DNA from: Megaleporinus macrocephalus
Lineage: Eukaryota > Chordata > Actinopteri > Characiformes > Anostomidae
Reading direction: 5' to 3'
Assembly (NCBI GenBank): GCA_021613375.1
Contig: CM038722.1
Coordinates: 24,076,107-24,140,106 of the forward strand
Length of the DNA: 64,000 nt
Part shown: one piece after another, positions 49,864 through 62,369 of the stretch
How the letters are laid out: each line of letters starts with the position of its first letter
How positions within the stretch are numbered: position 1 is the first letter of the stretch
The notes under the pieces: model-generated
Told to the model about the DNA's origin: nothing
Seen by the model: the letters and a program-made list of their open reading frames with translations, nothing else
The model's database searches: none
Program-made: the position numbers and the translations under genes

Positions 49864-51645
49864 TTTTACAGTTATGTAATTACACAAGTACAGCTTAATA
49901 CAGAATATAACAATGTAATTAAACCTGTGTGAAAGGTGAACTGCTATTCTTTCAAAAAGGCCATGACAGGAGGTGCTATAATTTGGTTATAATTATAATC
50001 TAGTGTATGAAAGTGTTATACTACAATTTTCTAACAACTTTAAGATCCACATAATGTAATAAACAAGCTGTTCTACTGTGTTCCATCTGACTTCACCAGC
50101 ATTAGTTATGTTGATTTACATGTATTGTTTGTGTGTAATTGAACAGGTATTAAAAACACTTGATATAAAGTGGGAACTTATTGCTTATGTTAGCTCCACA
50201 GGCCCAACAACTACAATGCTAAATGTTAATTTCTACTTCATTTTGTGGAAACAAAATGAACTTTAGGCACATAGCCTCAACCTAGTCTGAAGCAGCTGAC
50301 AGTTTCAATAACATTAAGAAATTTAAATAATGCATTGCTAAAGAAAGGCTTAAAGATGTCTTAAAGAAGGCTACATTTGGAATATATCTGAGTTTATTCC
50401 AGCAGTTGGGTTTGTATACTTCAAGCAGCTCAGCAACAAGGCCACTGAGAGATTTATATACAATTAGAAGTCAATTATTTAATGTACTCAGACCTCTTAG
50501 TTCTCGTAAGCATTCTAGCAGCTGCATCCTAAATAAGTGTGGTCCTGGAAAGGGCAGTAAATAGACCACTGCAGTAGTCCAGCCTGATGGAGATAAATGC
50601 ATGTATTAGTTTTTTAGGCCAAGACTTGATCTTTTGCCCTCAGACCTCTGGTGTCAACAGGAGCACTGACCTCAAGTCTTTCCTCTTTCCCACCAAACAC
50701 AATCTCCTCTATATTTTCTTTATTTAGTTGAAGAAAGCTTTCTTTCATTCAGTTATTTCTTGTCTCCAGGCAATGACGTAAAGAGACTGGCGAGAGACCC
50801 AAGATTATTCTTTTTAAGTATTTGCCTCAGTGGTATCATTTAAAGATTGAACAGTGAGTGCCCAAGAATGGAGCCTTGTGGGACACCACAGAGCAAGGTT
50901 TCCCATTTTACTTTGTGGTGGTTGACAGCAATAAAATAGCTACTATCCTCCGAATATAATTGCCACCAGTTAAGAAACGCCTACCAAGTTTTCCACTCTT
51001 TCTCAAAGAATGTTATCAATATCATATTTAGCATAAAAAATCATTAAAATCATGAAAAATCACTACATTTGATGCAATTAATTACAACATTCTCTATATT
51101 CATTCAGGAATTTGCCCCTCCAGAGTGAAGACAGCTCTGTCAATAATTTTACCTGTGAATGGAAGATTAGAAACAGGTCTATAATTATAGAGGACGGACT
51201 AATTGCCTTTTTTTTCCAAGCAGAGGCCTAATCACAGCAGGAAGGATGACTGGATAGAGTGATAAGTGAGTGGGCAAAATATCAAGAACACATGCAGATC
51301 TGTTTTAGATGCTGAACCTTTCAGGTCAATAGCTGTGATTTTAGACATATTATATAATTTGGTATTTTGAGTTAGTACATGCTGACTAGCTCTAATTACA
51401 GGACTAGGCCTACTGGTGATAGGCTGTCTGACCTTTAGGATTTTATTGCTTAAGAAAGTAGCAAATTCAGTGCGTTTCTCCACAGAGAGGAGTTCTGGTG
51501 GGGATGTTAGCCTGTCAGCGATTGTGAGTAAAGTGCAAAGAATGTGAATGTACTTTATGAATAAAGTCACCATGGAGCATTTTTACAGTTATGTAATTAC
51601 ACAAGTACAGCGTAATACAGAATATATAACAATGTTATAAACCTG
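49864..51645 (-). pseudogene. Probable LINE relic, antisense, bracketed by a 65-bp direct repeat
   Basis: 50,460-51,540 carries phrases such as GAATGGAGCCTTGTGGGACA, TGTTATCAATATCATATTTAG and AACAGGTCTATAATTATAGA, which resemble the antisense of a degenerate non-LTR reverse transcriptase often seen in fish. No intact frame. TTTTACAGTTATGTAATTAC with about 45 further matching bases occurs at 49,864-49,928 and again at 51,581-51,645. Confidence 0.45.
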
Positions 51646-51892
51646 TACTACTAGGATAGAGTCCTAATCTAACTAAACCACTGTGAGCTCTGGGAGGCCT
51701 GAAGTGAACATACTAGAATGTCCCATCAACCTGAGGTCAGGGTACGAGATAGAAGGCACCACTACTGCCCTTCTTCATGTTGTACAGGCCGTGCACAACT
51801 TAGCCCGCACATCAAGGCAAAGCCTGTCTGACTTGTGGCATCTCCCCAACTGGCACCATGGCGTCAGGACGTAGACTGGCAAACTTATCAGC
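51646..51892. other. Intronic sequence, nothing recognised
   Basis: No named repeat or exon. Confidence 0.5.
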
Positions 51893-51935
51893 GTCTCTCT
51901 CTCTCTCTCTCTCTCGCTCTCTCTCTATCGCTCTT
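51893..51935. repeat. (CT)n tract
   Basis: CTCTCT with two interruptions. It is the inverted complement of the GA block 190 bp downstream. Confidence 0.9.
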
Positions 51936-52116
51936 TCGTTCCTCTCTTTCTGAGTGTTTCTCATTCAGCCCAAGTGGCTTTAAAAACACAGCGGGCAAAA
52001 AACGAACACAATTTCCTCCGCACTTCTAAGAGCTCTCGCATCACAGGAGAGTCTCTCCAGCCACTGATAAACACTCCACTCATAAAGCTAGACTTTAACT
52101 TAGCTGAGTGTTATCA

Positions 52117-53337
<1,221 letters not shown>

Positions 53338-54650
53338 AGGGTAGGGTAGGATTAAGGTAAAGTTAAGGTTAGGGTAGGATTAAGGTAAAGTTAGGGTTAG
53401 GGTAGGATTAAGGTAAAGTTAGGGTTAAGTTAAGGTTAGGGTAGGATTAAGGTAAAGTTAGGGTTAAGTTAAGGTTAGGGTACGATTAAGGTAAAGTTAG
53501 GGTTAGGGTAGGATTAAGGTTAAAGTTAAAGTTAGGGTTAAAGGTATAGTTAGGGTTAGAATAAAGTTAAGGTTAAGGTAGGATTAATGTAAAGTTAAGG
53601 TTAGAATAAAGTTAAGGTTAAGGTATGATTAAGGTAAAGTTAGGGTTAGGGTAAAGTTAAGGTTAGGGTAGGATTAAGGTAAAGTTAAAGTTAGGGTTAA
53701 AGGTATAGTTAGGGTTAGAATAAAGTTAAGGTTAAGGTAGGATTAAGGTAAAGTTAGGGTTAGGGTAAAGTTAAGGTTAAGGTATGATTAAGGTAAAGTT
53801 AGGGTTAGGGTAAAGTTAAGGTTAGGGTAGGATTAAGGTAAAGTTAGGGTTAGGGTAAAGTTAAGGTTAGGGTAGGATTAAGGTAAAGTTAGGGTTAGGG
53901 TAGGATTAAGGTAAAGTTAGGGTTAAGTTAAGGGTATGGTAGGATTAAGGTAAAGTTAGGGTAAAGTTAAGGTTAGGGTAGGATTAAGGTAAAGTTAGGG
54001 TTAGGGTAGGATTAAGGTAAAGTTAGGGTTAAGTTAAGGTTAGGGTAGGATTAAGGTAAAGTTAGGGTTAGGGTAGGATTAAGGTAAAGTTAAAGTTAGG
54101 GTTAAAGGTAAAGTTAGGGTTAGAATAAAGTTAAGGTTAAGGTAGGATTAAGGTTAAGTTAGGATTAGAATAAAGTTAAGGTTAAGGTAGGATTAAGGTA
54201 AAGTTAGGGTTAGGGTAAAGTTAAGGTAGGATTAAGGTAAAGTTAGGATTAGAATAAAGTTAAGGTTAAGGTAGGATTAAGGTAAAGTTAGGGTTAGGGT
54301 AAAGTTAAGGTTAGGGTAGGATTAAGGTAAAGTTAAGTTTAGGGTAAAGTTAAGGTTAGGGTTATGGTAGGGCTAAAGGTAAGGTTAGGGTAATACTAAG
54401 ATTAGAATAAGGTTAGGGTAAACCAGTGGTTAAGCTTAAGGTTAGGGTAGGATTAAGGTAAAGTTAAGTTTAGGGTTGTGGTTAGGGTTATGGTAGGGTA
54501 AAGTTATGGTAAAGGTAAGGTTAGGGTAAGATTAACGTCAAGGTTAGGGTAAGACTAAAGGTGGGATAAAGGTTAAGATTAAGGTTACGGTTAAGGTAAG
54601 ATTAAGGTTAGGGTATGATTAGTCTAGTAGTAGTTCTGGTTAGGGTTTGG
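53338..54650 (+). repeat. Telomere-like TTAGGG-variant minisatellite
   Basis: About 1.3 kb built of TTAGGG, TTAAGG, TAGGATTAAGG and TAAAGT words; a frequent block is GTAGGATTAAGGTAAAGTTA followed by GGGTTAG. Perfect TTAGGG repeats occur only two or three at a time. G-rich on the + strand throughout. It follows the GA block without unique sequence between. Confidence 0.95.
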
Positions 54651-55130
54651 ATAAGTCCCCAGAAAAAAATGGAAGTCTATGTGATGCCCCCACAATGCAC
54701 ATAAACAATCAAGTGTTTGTGTATGTTTGTGTGTGTGTGAAAGAGAGAGAGAGAGAGAGAAGGAGAGAGAGAGGAGCCTTAAATTAAAAAAAGGACACAG
54801 AGTGAGAGAGAGACAGACAGAAAGAGAGAGTCTCAAACTAGACTGCCTGTTGACTTTCACTTCTTATTAAGCGCAAATTGAAAATCATGAAAGAGAGAGA
54901 GAGAAACTCAGATTGGAAGAAGAGGAACAGAGAGACGTTCTTTCATATAATTAAACTCGGTATTAAGTATTATTTTTAAAATGTTTGTTTTTGTTTCCTT
55001 ATGAAACCGTATTTGAAATGTTTGATGTTGCTTTGTGATGTTGCCGTGGCAATACTGTATCTAAATACGGTCATGCCAATAAAGCGTACTGAGGTGAAGC
55101 TGAGAGAGAGAGAGCTAAATTAGGCTCGCC
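54651..55130. other. Flank of the purine block with short GA tracts
   Basis: GA tracts at about 54,741-54,775, 54,800-54,835, 54,890-54,905 and 55,105-55,115, otherwise no feature. Confidence 0.6.
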
Positions 55131-55420
55131 TTTTTCAAACAACTTTTCATGTATTTTCCCCCCATTTTTCGCCCACTTTAGTGCACCGACATATTATGTC
55201 TCGCACCTATCATTACATCCTTTCATCCCTAATCCCCCTTTTGTCGGCGCTGCTATGGAGAGAAAATTAGTCTGGAGAGCGTATAGCATCGGGGAGAAGG
55301 ATGCTCTTTTAGCCTTAAGGGGAACAGTGCGAAAGCGTTAGTGGATGCTTTTCAGTACAGATTAAGTGACGTCCTGAAAGGATTCTGCAGCGGAGAGTGT
55401 GTTTCGAATGTAACCTGGTG
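55131..55420. other. Candidate conserved non-coding element
   Basis: Repeat-free, CpG-bearing, with CACCTATCATTACATCC, CGGCGCTGCTATGGAGAGAAAATTAG and AGATTAAGTGACGTCC (CRE-like TGACGT). No exon-like frame. Confidence 0.35.
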
Positions 55421-55609
55421 TGATGCTGAGTCGTGCGGGTATAGGGGTGTGTAGTGCTGCCCTTGTTCTTTGCTGCTTAGATGGACAAGGTTACTACAAG
55501 AGCATGGAGGGTAAAGAAACGTTCTGTTTCCCTTGTTTATGTATGCTGCACTGGCAGGGCTTGCCATGCTGTTCTATAGTGAACAGAGTAGCTACGAGTC
55601 TGCTGGGGC

Positions 55610-55890
55610 AGTCGTGGACTGAAGGGTGGGGAACTAGCCTTGTGATCTAAAGGTCACTAGTTCAATCCCCTGAACTGACAGGATATGACTGAAGTGTCTG
55701 ACTTCAGCTCCATAGGCGCTGTGGATAGGGCTTTCTGACGCTCTGGGCAAGTGTGCTCACTGCCCCCTAGTGTGTGTGTGTTCACTGGTGTGTGTGTGTG
55801 TGTGTGGGGGGGGTGGAGGGGGGGTGCATGGGGGGGTAAATGCAGAGGTCAAAGTCCTCTGTGTGGAAATAGTTCTAAATTCTATTTCTG
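55610..55890 (+). repeat. tRNA-derived SINE family 1, near full-length
   Basis: GTCGTGGACTGAAGGGTGGGG, B box GGTCACTAGTTCAATCC, GTGTGCTCACTGCCCCCTAG, a GT/G-rich tail and GGGTAAATGCAGAGG. It is immediately followed by the second 20-bp array. Confidence 0.8.
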
Positions 55891-55892
55891 CT

Positions 55893-56510
55893 GGTGGTGT
55901 AGTGGTTAGTACGGTGGTGTAGTGGTTAGTACGGTGGTGTAGTGGTTAGTACGGTGGTGTAGTGTTAGTACGGTGGTGTAGTGGTTAGTACGGTGGTGTA
56001 GTGGTTAGTACGGTGGTGTAGTGGTTAGTATGGTGGTGTAGTGGTCAGTATGGTGGTGTAGTGGTCAGTAAGGTGGTGTAGTGGTTAGTACGGTGGTGTA
56101 GTGGTTAGTACGGTGGTGTAGTGGTTAGTATGGTGGTGTAGTGGTTAGTACGGTGGTGTAGTGGTTAGTACGGTGGTGTAGTGGTTAGTATGGTGTAGTG
56201 GTTAGTATGGTGGTGTAGTGGTCAGTATGGTGGTGTAGTGGTTAGTATGGTGGTGTAGTGGTTAGTACGGTGGTGTAGTGGTTAGTACGGTGGTGTAGTG
56301 GTTAGTATGGTGGTGTAGTGGTTAGTACGGTGGTGTAGTGGTTAGTATGGTGGTGTAGTGGTTAGTATGATGGTGTAGTGGTTAGTACGGTGGTGTAGTG
56401 GTTAGTATGGTGGTGTAGTGGTTAGTATGGTGGTGTTGTGGTTAGTAAGGTGGTGTAGTGGTTAGTATGGTGGTGTTGTGGTTAGTAAGGTGGTGTAGTG
56501 GTTAGCACTG
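55893..56510 (+). repeat. Second 20-bp SINE-head minisatellite, about 31 copies
   Basis: Same unit as 23,168-24,247 (GTGGTGTAGTGGTTAGTACG) with the same variant set (TACGG, TATGG, TAAGG, TCAG). Unlike the first array it has a 1-bp loss near 55,964 and a shortened unit near 56,190. It runs directly into a SINE family 2 body. Confidence 0.97.
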
Positions 56511-56770
56511 TTTCCTAACAGCAAGACGATCCGGGTTGGATTCCTGGTCCGGGCTGTTCTGTGTGGAGTGTGTATGTTCTCTCTGTGCTTGAGTGGGTTC
56601 CTCCTGGTACTCTGGTTTCCTCCCTCAGTCCAAACACATGCATGTTAGATTGATCACTCTCTAAATTGCCTGTATGTGTGTGTGCATGTGCGATTGTTGG
56701 TCATGCGATGGATTGGCGAACTGTCCATTGTGTACCACGCCTTCGCCCGACGATGGATGGATGATAAATG
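56488..56770 (+). repeat. tRNA-derived SINE family 2, near full-length
   Basis: A box TGGTGTAGTGG at 56,491-56,501 and B box GGTTGGATTCC at 56,534-56,544 (one base from GGTTCGANTCC), 43 bp apart as in tRNA promoters. Then come the GGGCTGTTCTGTGTGGAG body and a shortened tail CGCCTTCGCCCGACGATGGATGG. Confidence 0.85.
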
Positions 56771-57089
56771 CAGCAGAAAGCCAGATAGCTACCATCACTG
56801 CTAGAGACCGAATAGCTTAGTCATTTAACTGTAGTCTTCAAATTGGCTCTCCAGCTAAAAGAACAGATTATTTGAAAGGGGAAAAGGACTCAACAGCTAT
56901 AGAAGACAAAAAATACGCCGGTCTCATAAAATGCATGTTCTGCTCAGGAAGGCGAGCTCTCACTCTGGGGGTTTTGATCGTGAAGGCCATTTGGACCATC
57001 ATAAATGAAGCTTTGGTATCAGCCCTGCTTACAATTGTAAACCAACCAATAAAATAATAATAGAAGAAAATAAAATAAATTCCAACACT
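56771..57089. other. Intronic sequence, nothing recognised
   Basis: No named repeat or exon. Confidence 0.5.
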
Positions 57090-57245
57090 GACCTTCTATT
57101 CAAATGAATAGAAATTAGAACTGGCATTTGTTTGACCTCCACATTTAACACATCCACACACACATACTAGTGAACACACTAGGGGGCGGTGGGAAGCCCT
57201 ATCCACAGCACCTGGGTGGAAGCTGCACAGAACTTCAGCCCAAGT
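57090..57245 (-). repeat. SINE family 1, 3' part, minus strand
   Basis: GAAATTAGAACTGGCATTTG, ACCTCCACATTTAACACATCC, ACACACTAGGGGGCGGTGGG and CCCTATCCACAGCACC match the reverse of the 55.6 kb copy. The head is lost. Confidence 0.7.
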
Positions 57246-57445
57246 CAGAGTTCTCTCATGTCCCTCAATCATTCTTCCATCATGATACCAACATATTGAA
57301 GCTGTTCTCAGTTTTTGTTGATTTCTATTTTGGTTGTTGATTTTCTATTTCGATTCATCAATTAAATGCAGCAGCTGCCGTTTACACTGTGGGAAAATTT
57401 CTTGTTGTATGGACCAATAGAAATGCTTCAAAACAGTTTGGGAAA

Positions 57446-57535
57446 AAAAAATCTGGTTCCATTGACGTCTATTAAAAGTAAAGACCATTTTTGTCCTCTC
57501 CTGTAAAGTTACTATTTTAGAGATACTTACAACGA
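57446..57535 (-). mobile_element. MITE family M1 fragment
   Basis: CTGGTTCCATTGACGTCTAT and TGTCCTCTCCTGTAAAGTTA then TAGAGATACTTAC: reverse of the 59.1 kb copy. Confidence 0.65.
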
Positions 57536-59067
57536 TATATATATTTAAACTAAGTTTCATATAATAACCACAAGTTATACTGGTTGCCATGAAGAGAGGC
57601 TGGGAGGTTAAAAAGCCACACAGACTACTTATAATCTTTTTGTTTGCAAATATTTTTGGCTATAATGAGTTTTTTAATAGAATAACACTCTGTGTTAAAG
57701 GAAAACCCATTTGCTGGTAAAGGTGGGATTAATCATATTATAGGATTGATCTTCTTACAAGTGTAAAGTCTGCTCCCAGTAACAGATATCATTATATAAA
57801 GAGAGTTCTGGGATGTGGCCTGGGATGTGTTTTGCTATTAATCCATTCAGATATAAATAAATTGCTAAAACACGCTGAAGAAAAGCTGCAAATAGTGCTT
57901 GGAATGAGTGAATCAGAGCATATCAGTGAGACGCAGTGATTCGAGGACGATAAAGCTATTTAGTCAAGAACTGTGCCGTTAAGGAAATATACATTGTTTC
58001 AGCTAGAATGAACCATGACTGTGCTCGGGTGCATCCTAAAGATGTAACAGGGCTGAATGCCACCGCATTTTATTTTTTCTTTATACGACACAGTCAACAC
58101 TTGGAATGAATATGGTAAATGGCTTCAGGCTGACAGAGAGAGAGAGAGAGAGAGAGTTGTGTTTTTGGAGGTTATTTATATCCATGAACTTTCTATTTTC
58201 AGTTGACATTGCAAGGAGATGTTCCCACCCGGCCAATCTTTCTAGGGCTGTTTATTTGTACCTTTTTAAGCACAGACTAAAATTAGAAATGGGACACGGA
58301 GCTGTGCAGTATAAACAAAGTATAATATCATATTGCCGGGGGGGGTTGGGGGGCTGGTTCGACCAGTGACACAATGGCCAACATGCAGCAGGTCAACACT
58401 TCACACCTACAGTCTAAATGGCTATATATTGTCATGATATGCTTTATGTCATTATTAAAGGGCTCATATTTTATAGTTCCCCTGATTTTGTTTGCTCTCT
58501 GAGGTTCATTTATATAAAATAAACACTCATTATTTCATTCTAAATGGGCGGAGCTAAACTGCTGTAGGCTATATAGGTGGTAGTGGTTGCATCCAGATTT
58601 TTGCGCTCCAGATTTTTCTTGTGAGCGGTTATGTGATGAAAACCAAGTGAACGACACCTAATTACTGAGGATGCCATGAATAAAAACACAGGGCAACAAG
58701 ATGCTTAGCAACAAGTCGCTGTATAAACCCTACTTAAAAGTCTACACCAATGCCAAACTCCTCAGGTCAGTGGAGCGTGGTGTGCCCCTTACCAACAAGA
58801 CCTGGATCACATCGTTGGCCTTCAGCAAACTGGAGTTACTAGACCCTGATTTTTTTACAAATTTGTATCTGACTTAGGTTCACCCTAGGCGGTCTTGCCC
58901 CGCGGCAGAGGTCTGGAGAGCCAGATTAGTTTTAAGCAGAGCTAAAATAACAGAAACCCACTCCCAACTGTACAGGATTATTGTTTGTTATGCCCCCTTT
59001 CCAACAACACTTGACTTTGTAATGTAGTTTTTGGGAAACCCCCAATTGGTGTACATATATCGTACTA
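57536..59067. other. Intronic sequence, no gene seen
   Basis: Contains a short (GA)n at 58,133-58,156 and a G run at about 58,338-58,352. 58,430-58,700 resembles a decayed MITE (AAGGGCTCATATTTTATAG). 58,730-58,950 has an open stretch but no recognisable protein. Confidence 0.4.
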
Positions 59068-59225
59068 TCCACAAGTATCTCCAAAATTACAGCTTTACAG
59101 AAGAGGCTAAAAACATTCTTGACTTTTACTGTAAGTCAATGGAACCAGAATTCTTTCCAAGTGATTTCAGAGCATTTCTGTTGCTCTATTCGTCATGTGA
59201 TTCACACAATGAAGTAGAAAACTAA
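59068..59225 (+). mobile_element. MITE family M1, best copy
   Basis: CAAGTATCTCCAAAATTACA, TTTACAGAAGAGGCTAAAAAC, GTAAGTCAATGGAACCAGAA and CATTTCTGTTGCTCTATTCG. It matches 11,905-12,030 over most of its length. Confidence 0.65.
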
Positions 59226-60004
59226 AACTAAAAATATGCATCACAAAAAAAGTAAATGGTACATTTTGAGACCTTATTGACTACATCAAATGATATTTTA
59301 AAACTTAAAAATAGGTGTTGCTCAGTAAAATAATAAAATAGAAGCATAAGTTAAAAACCACAAACAACTAGAGACATTTAAATGTAATTGATTTACTGAT
59401 TGGCAGTGAAAGTTTTGCTGATAAAGCACCTATATTGGTTTGAAATTGTTGCCAGTATAATATTTGTATAGTTTATAGATGTGTATTCTTTTTACACAGT
59501 ACAGCATTTCGCTGCTCATGGGGAAAACCTCATATCATATATATATATTTTTTTTAAGCCTGTTGTCATTTACACTGAGTGAAATGTTTGTGATAAATAT
59601 AGCAAAAGTAATGACTTCAGTGGTTCCATTGAACCGTTCTATTAATTTAATATTTAGCTCCCAGAAATCAGCAGTGGCAACAAAATTTGCATATTGCTCA
59701 GGACCGAGTGAGGATGCTGACAGCAAACAGTATGGGCCGCTATTGCAAATATGAATAACACATATTAATTGGGTTTTGGTGCTCCTGGTCAAATGGCATG
59801 TTTTGTTGTTTTTCTAAGTTGAAAGCAAGTTAACACACCTCTCCAGAAAGCAGATTTTAAAACACAAATACTGTTTATTTGCAGAATTTAACATAATTTT
59901 TAATAATAAATAAAGATTGTACACTTAAATTTGAAGAATGCCACAATCCACATTTTATATCACCTCCAACTTAAACTTTTGCATACGATTACACCGACCC
60001 ACCA
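59226..60004. other. Intronic sequence, nothing recognised
   Basis: AT-rich, no named repeat or exon. Confidence 0.5.
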
Positions 60005-60009
60005 ATTCA

Positions 60010-60612
60010 TTAAGTAAACATCCTTGTATCTACATTCACTGTCCATATGATCAGCCCTACTTGCCATATAGATGCCCCGTGTAGCCCCACAATTACAGAC
60101 TGTAGTCCATCTGTTACTCTGTATTCTTCCTTAACCCCCATTGTTCCATTCTCAGCACGGCAGTGTTGCGCTGGTACAAGTGCATCAGACACAGCAGTGC
60201 TGCTGGAGTTTTAAAACACTACATCCACTCACTGCCCACTCTAGTAGACACTCCTACCTCACTGGTCCACCTTGTAGATGTAAAGTAGACGATAGCTCAT
60301 CAGTTGCTGCACAGTTTTTATACTTTTTGTGCTCTAGGCCTTCATCAGTGGTCAAAGGACGCTGGATAGTTTTGGTTGGTGGACTGTTCTCAGTCCAGCA
60401 GTGACACTGAGGTGCTTAAACACTCCAGCAAACAAACACTGCAGTGTTTGATCCACTCACACCAGCACAACACACACTAACACACCACCATCATGTCAGT
60501 GTCACTGCAGTGCTGAGAATGATCCACCTCCCACATACTGCCTGCTCTTTGGTGGTCATGTGTTGGTCATGCATAGCAAGTGTGCCTAATGAAGTGGCCA
60601 GTCAGTGTATAC
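60010..60612. mobile_element. Palindromic MITE family P
   Basis: TCACTGTCCATATGATCAGC to AAGTGGCCAGTCAGTGTA, with internal GACTGTTCTCAGTCCAGCAG, GTGTCACTGCAGTGCTGAG and CAACACACACTAACACACC as in the 13.7 kb copy. Left terminus eroded. Confidence 0.75.
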
Positions 60613-61258
60613 TGTACAGCTACTAGATATGCTCTGTCAGTGTACCGCCTCTCTCAAATACATGTTTGTGGTGCATCTCTATGGTGATCAACCCAAAGCC
60701 CTTTGCTCAGTGCTGGTCTAGAGGAACAGGGCAAGCTACGCTACAAAACATGTCATTATCGTAAGTTCTCCAAGGCTTCCGGAAAGAGTCAAGCAAGCAG
60801 AAGCATTTTGTGTCATCGGTTCTCCCGCCTTGTTTGGCTCACGGCGAGGTTACTCTGTAGGCTTTTTATACGTGCTTGCTATTAGCAAGGTGGCGCGCTA
60901 CTCCGTGGTATTATTTGGTGGGAGTTACTTGGTAATTCAGCAGAAAGATAACTGTTGTAGTGCATTTGCGCCTCAATTTGGCTCAGAGTCTCTTCGAGTC
61001 AGAGATGAATAGCGCAGTCAAATAGGAGATAAATAACTCGCCGTCGCCTCCTCTGTTCGGGTATAAGCCACATGCGGCCATCGCACCTTCTGATGCTTAG
61101 ATTATGGGTCGAAGCTTCAGACGTCACTGAGTTACTTAGAAACTTGGCTAGCCGAGAGTCTGCAGCTGATCAGCTGAAACACCTTTCACTCTTTCTTTCT
61201 TTTTATTTTTGCTGTTGTGAATATGAAGGGCAGTAGAAGCTTCTATTAATGGAATATA
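60613..61258. other. Intronic sequence with retained CpGs
   Basis: 60,700-61,140 is repeat-poor, with CGGCGAGG, GTGGCGCGCTACTCCG and AACTCGCCGTCGCC. It could be a conserved element or an unrecognised old mobile element. Confidence 0.35.
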
Positions 61259-61266
61259 GTATATTC

Positions 61267-62226
61267 TAGAGATGGACCGATCAGCGTTTTTGAGGCCGAT
61301 TCCGATCGCCGATCACCTTTCAGCACGATTAGCTGATAGCCGATACTGATAGAGGGCGGGGCTATATGCCACAGCAGGGCTACATGTAGTTATTAGTGCA
61401 AACATGTCATGAAACATGGTCTAAACTGGTTTATTACCATTTTTAATGGGCTCACGTGAAACAGCATAATATTTTTAACAAAATTAACAGTAAATAAACA
61501 AAGTAAATCAAACAAATATCCCCAAATACTGTAATCATTACATTTAGACCCTTAATTTAAAACTAAAAAAGCAAATTAAATATATGCAGTCAAAACTGCA
61601 GTCATTAAAAGCAGACTCTGGATTATTTTAAACAAAAAACTGTGATCATTGATGGTAGATCTTGAATTGTTGCTGCTGTACTGTTCGCACCGGTCAGATC
61701 TGGTCTGCATGGTGTTCTGGGTAATTTGTTTTGCGCTAGCTGCGCGTGCTAGCTCTGCTGTTTACTGATACTAACTGTATTCAGCCGTGTGCAGTGTCGT
61801 ATCAAATTATTAGTGTTAAATATCTTTGTCTTGGTTTCTCAATGAGACACGCTGATTTTACTAATTTAAAAACGTCCTGGATGAGTCTGCGTCACATACG
61901 GTAAACACTGCCAGACGGATGACATGCTTTCTTATCAGCGCATGCTTTTCTCGTGAGGCAGCTGCTTCAGTCAGTCTGTGGAAAATGAAAGGTGTGTATT
62001 TCCACCTAGTGGTTCAGATAGGAATTGCAGGGAGCTGGCCGGAGGGGGTTCTCCTCTTCCTGGATGAAACGCTAGCTGGAGATACAGAAATTAGGCTCAT
62101 TTGTTTAACGTCATTGCTCAGCCCTCGGGATCGACTAAATTGGAGAAATATCAGCCATATTAATCACATATTTTGATTAAAAATCGGCCGAAACAGATAC
62201 ATAGCCGATCTATCCTTCCATCTCTA
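61267..62226 (+). mobile_element. hAT-like element family G, 960 bp, with perfect 8-bp target duplication
   Basis: Ends TAGAGATGGACCGATC and ATCCTTCCATCTCTA, flanked by GTATATTC at 61,259-61,266 and 62,227-62,234. It is an inverted relative of 45,955-46,813. A plus-strand frame of 85 codons at 61,919 does not resemble a transposase. Confidence 0.92.
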
Positions 62227-62369
62227 GTATATTCCATTAATAAGGTATATATTATAAGTAATAATATATGCATATATAATTTTTATATCTTGTATTATTT
62301 TATGACATTTGTGTGGGTTTATGTACTAAATAACTGAGAAGCAGCTCATAGACCCATTTAATGCTTCAG

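Noticed and set aside
58730..58960. Possible exon (open stretch with balanced composition)
   Set aside because: No matching splice sites in a consistent frame and no neuroligin or other family resemblance.
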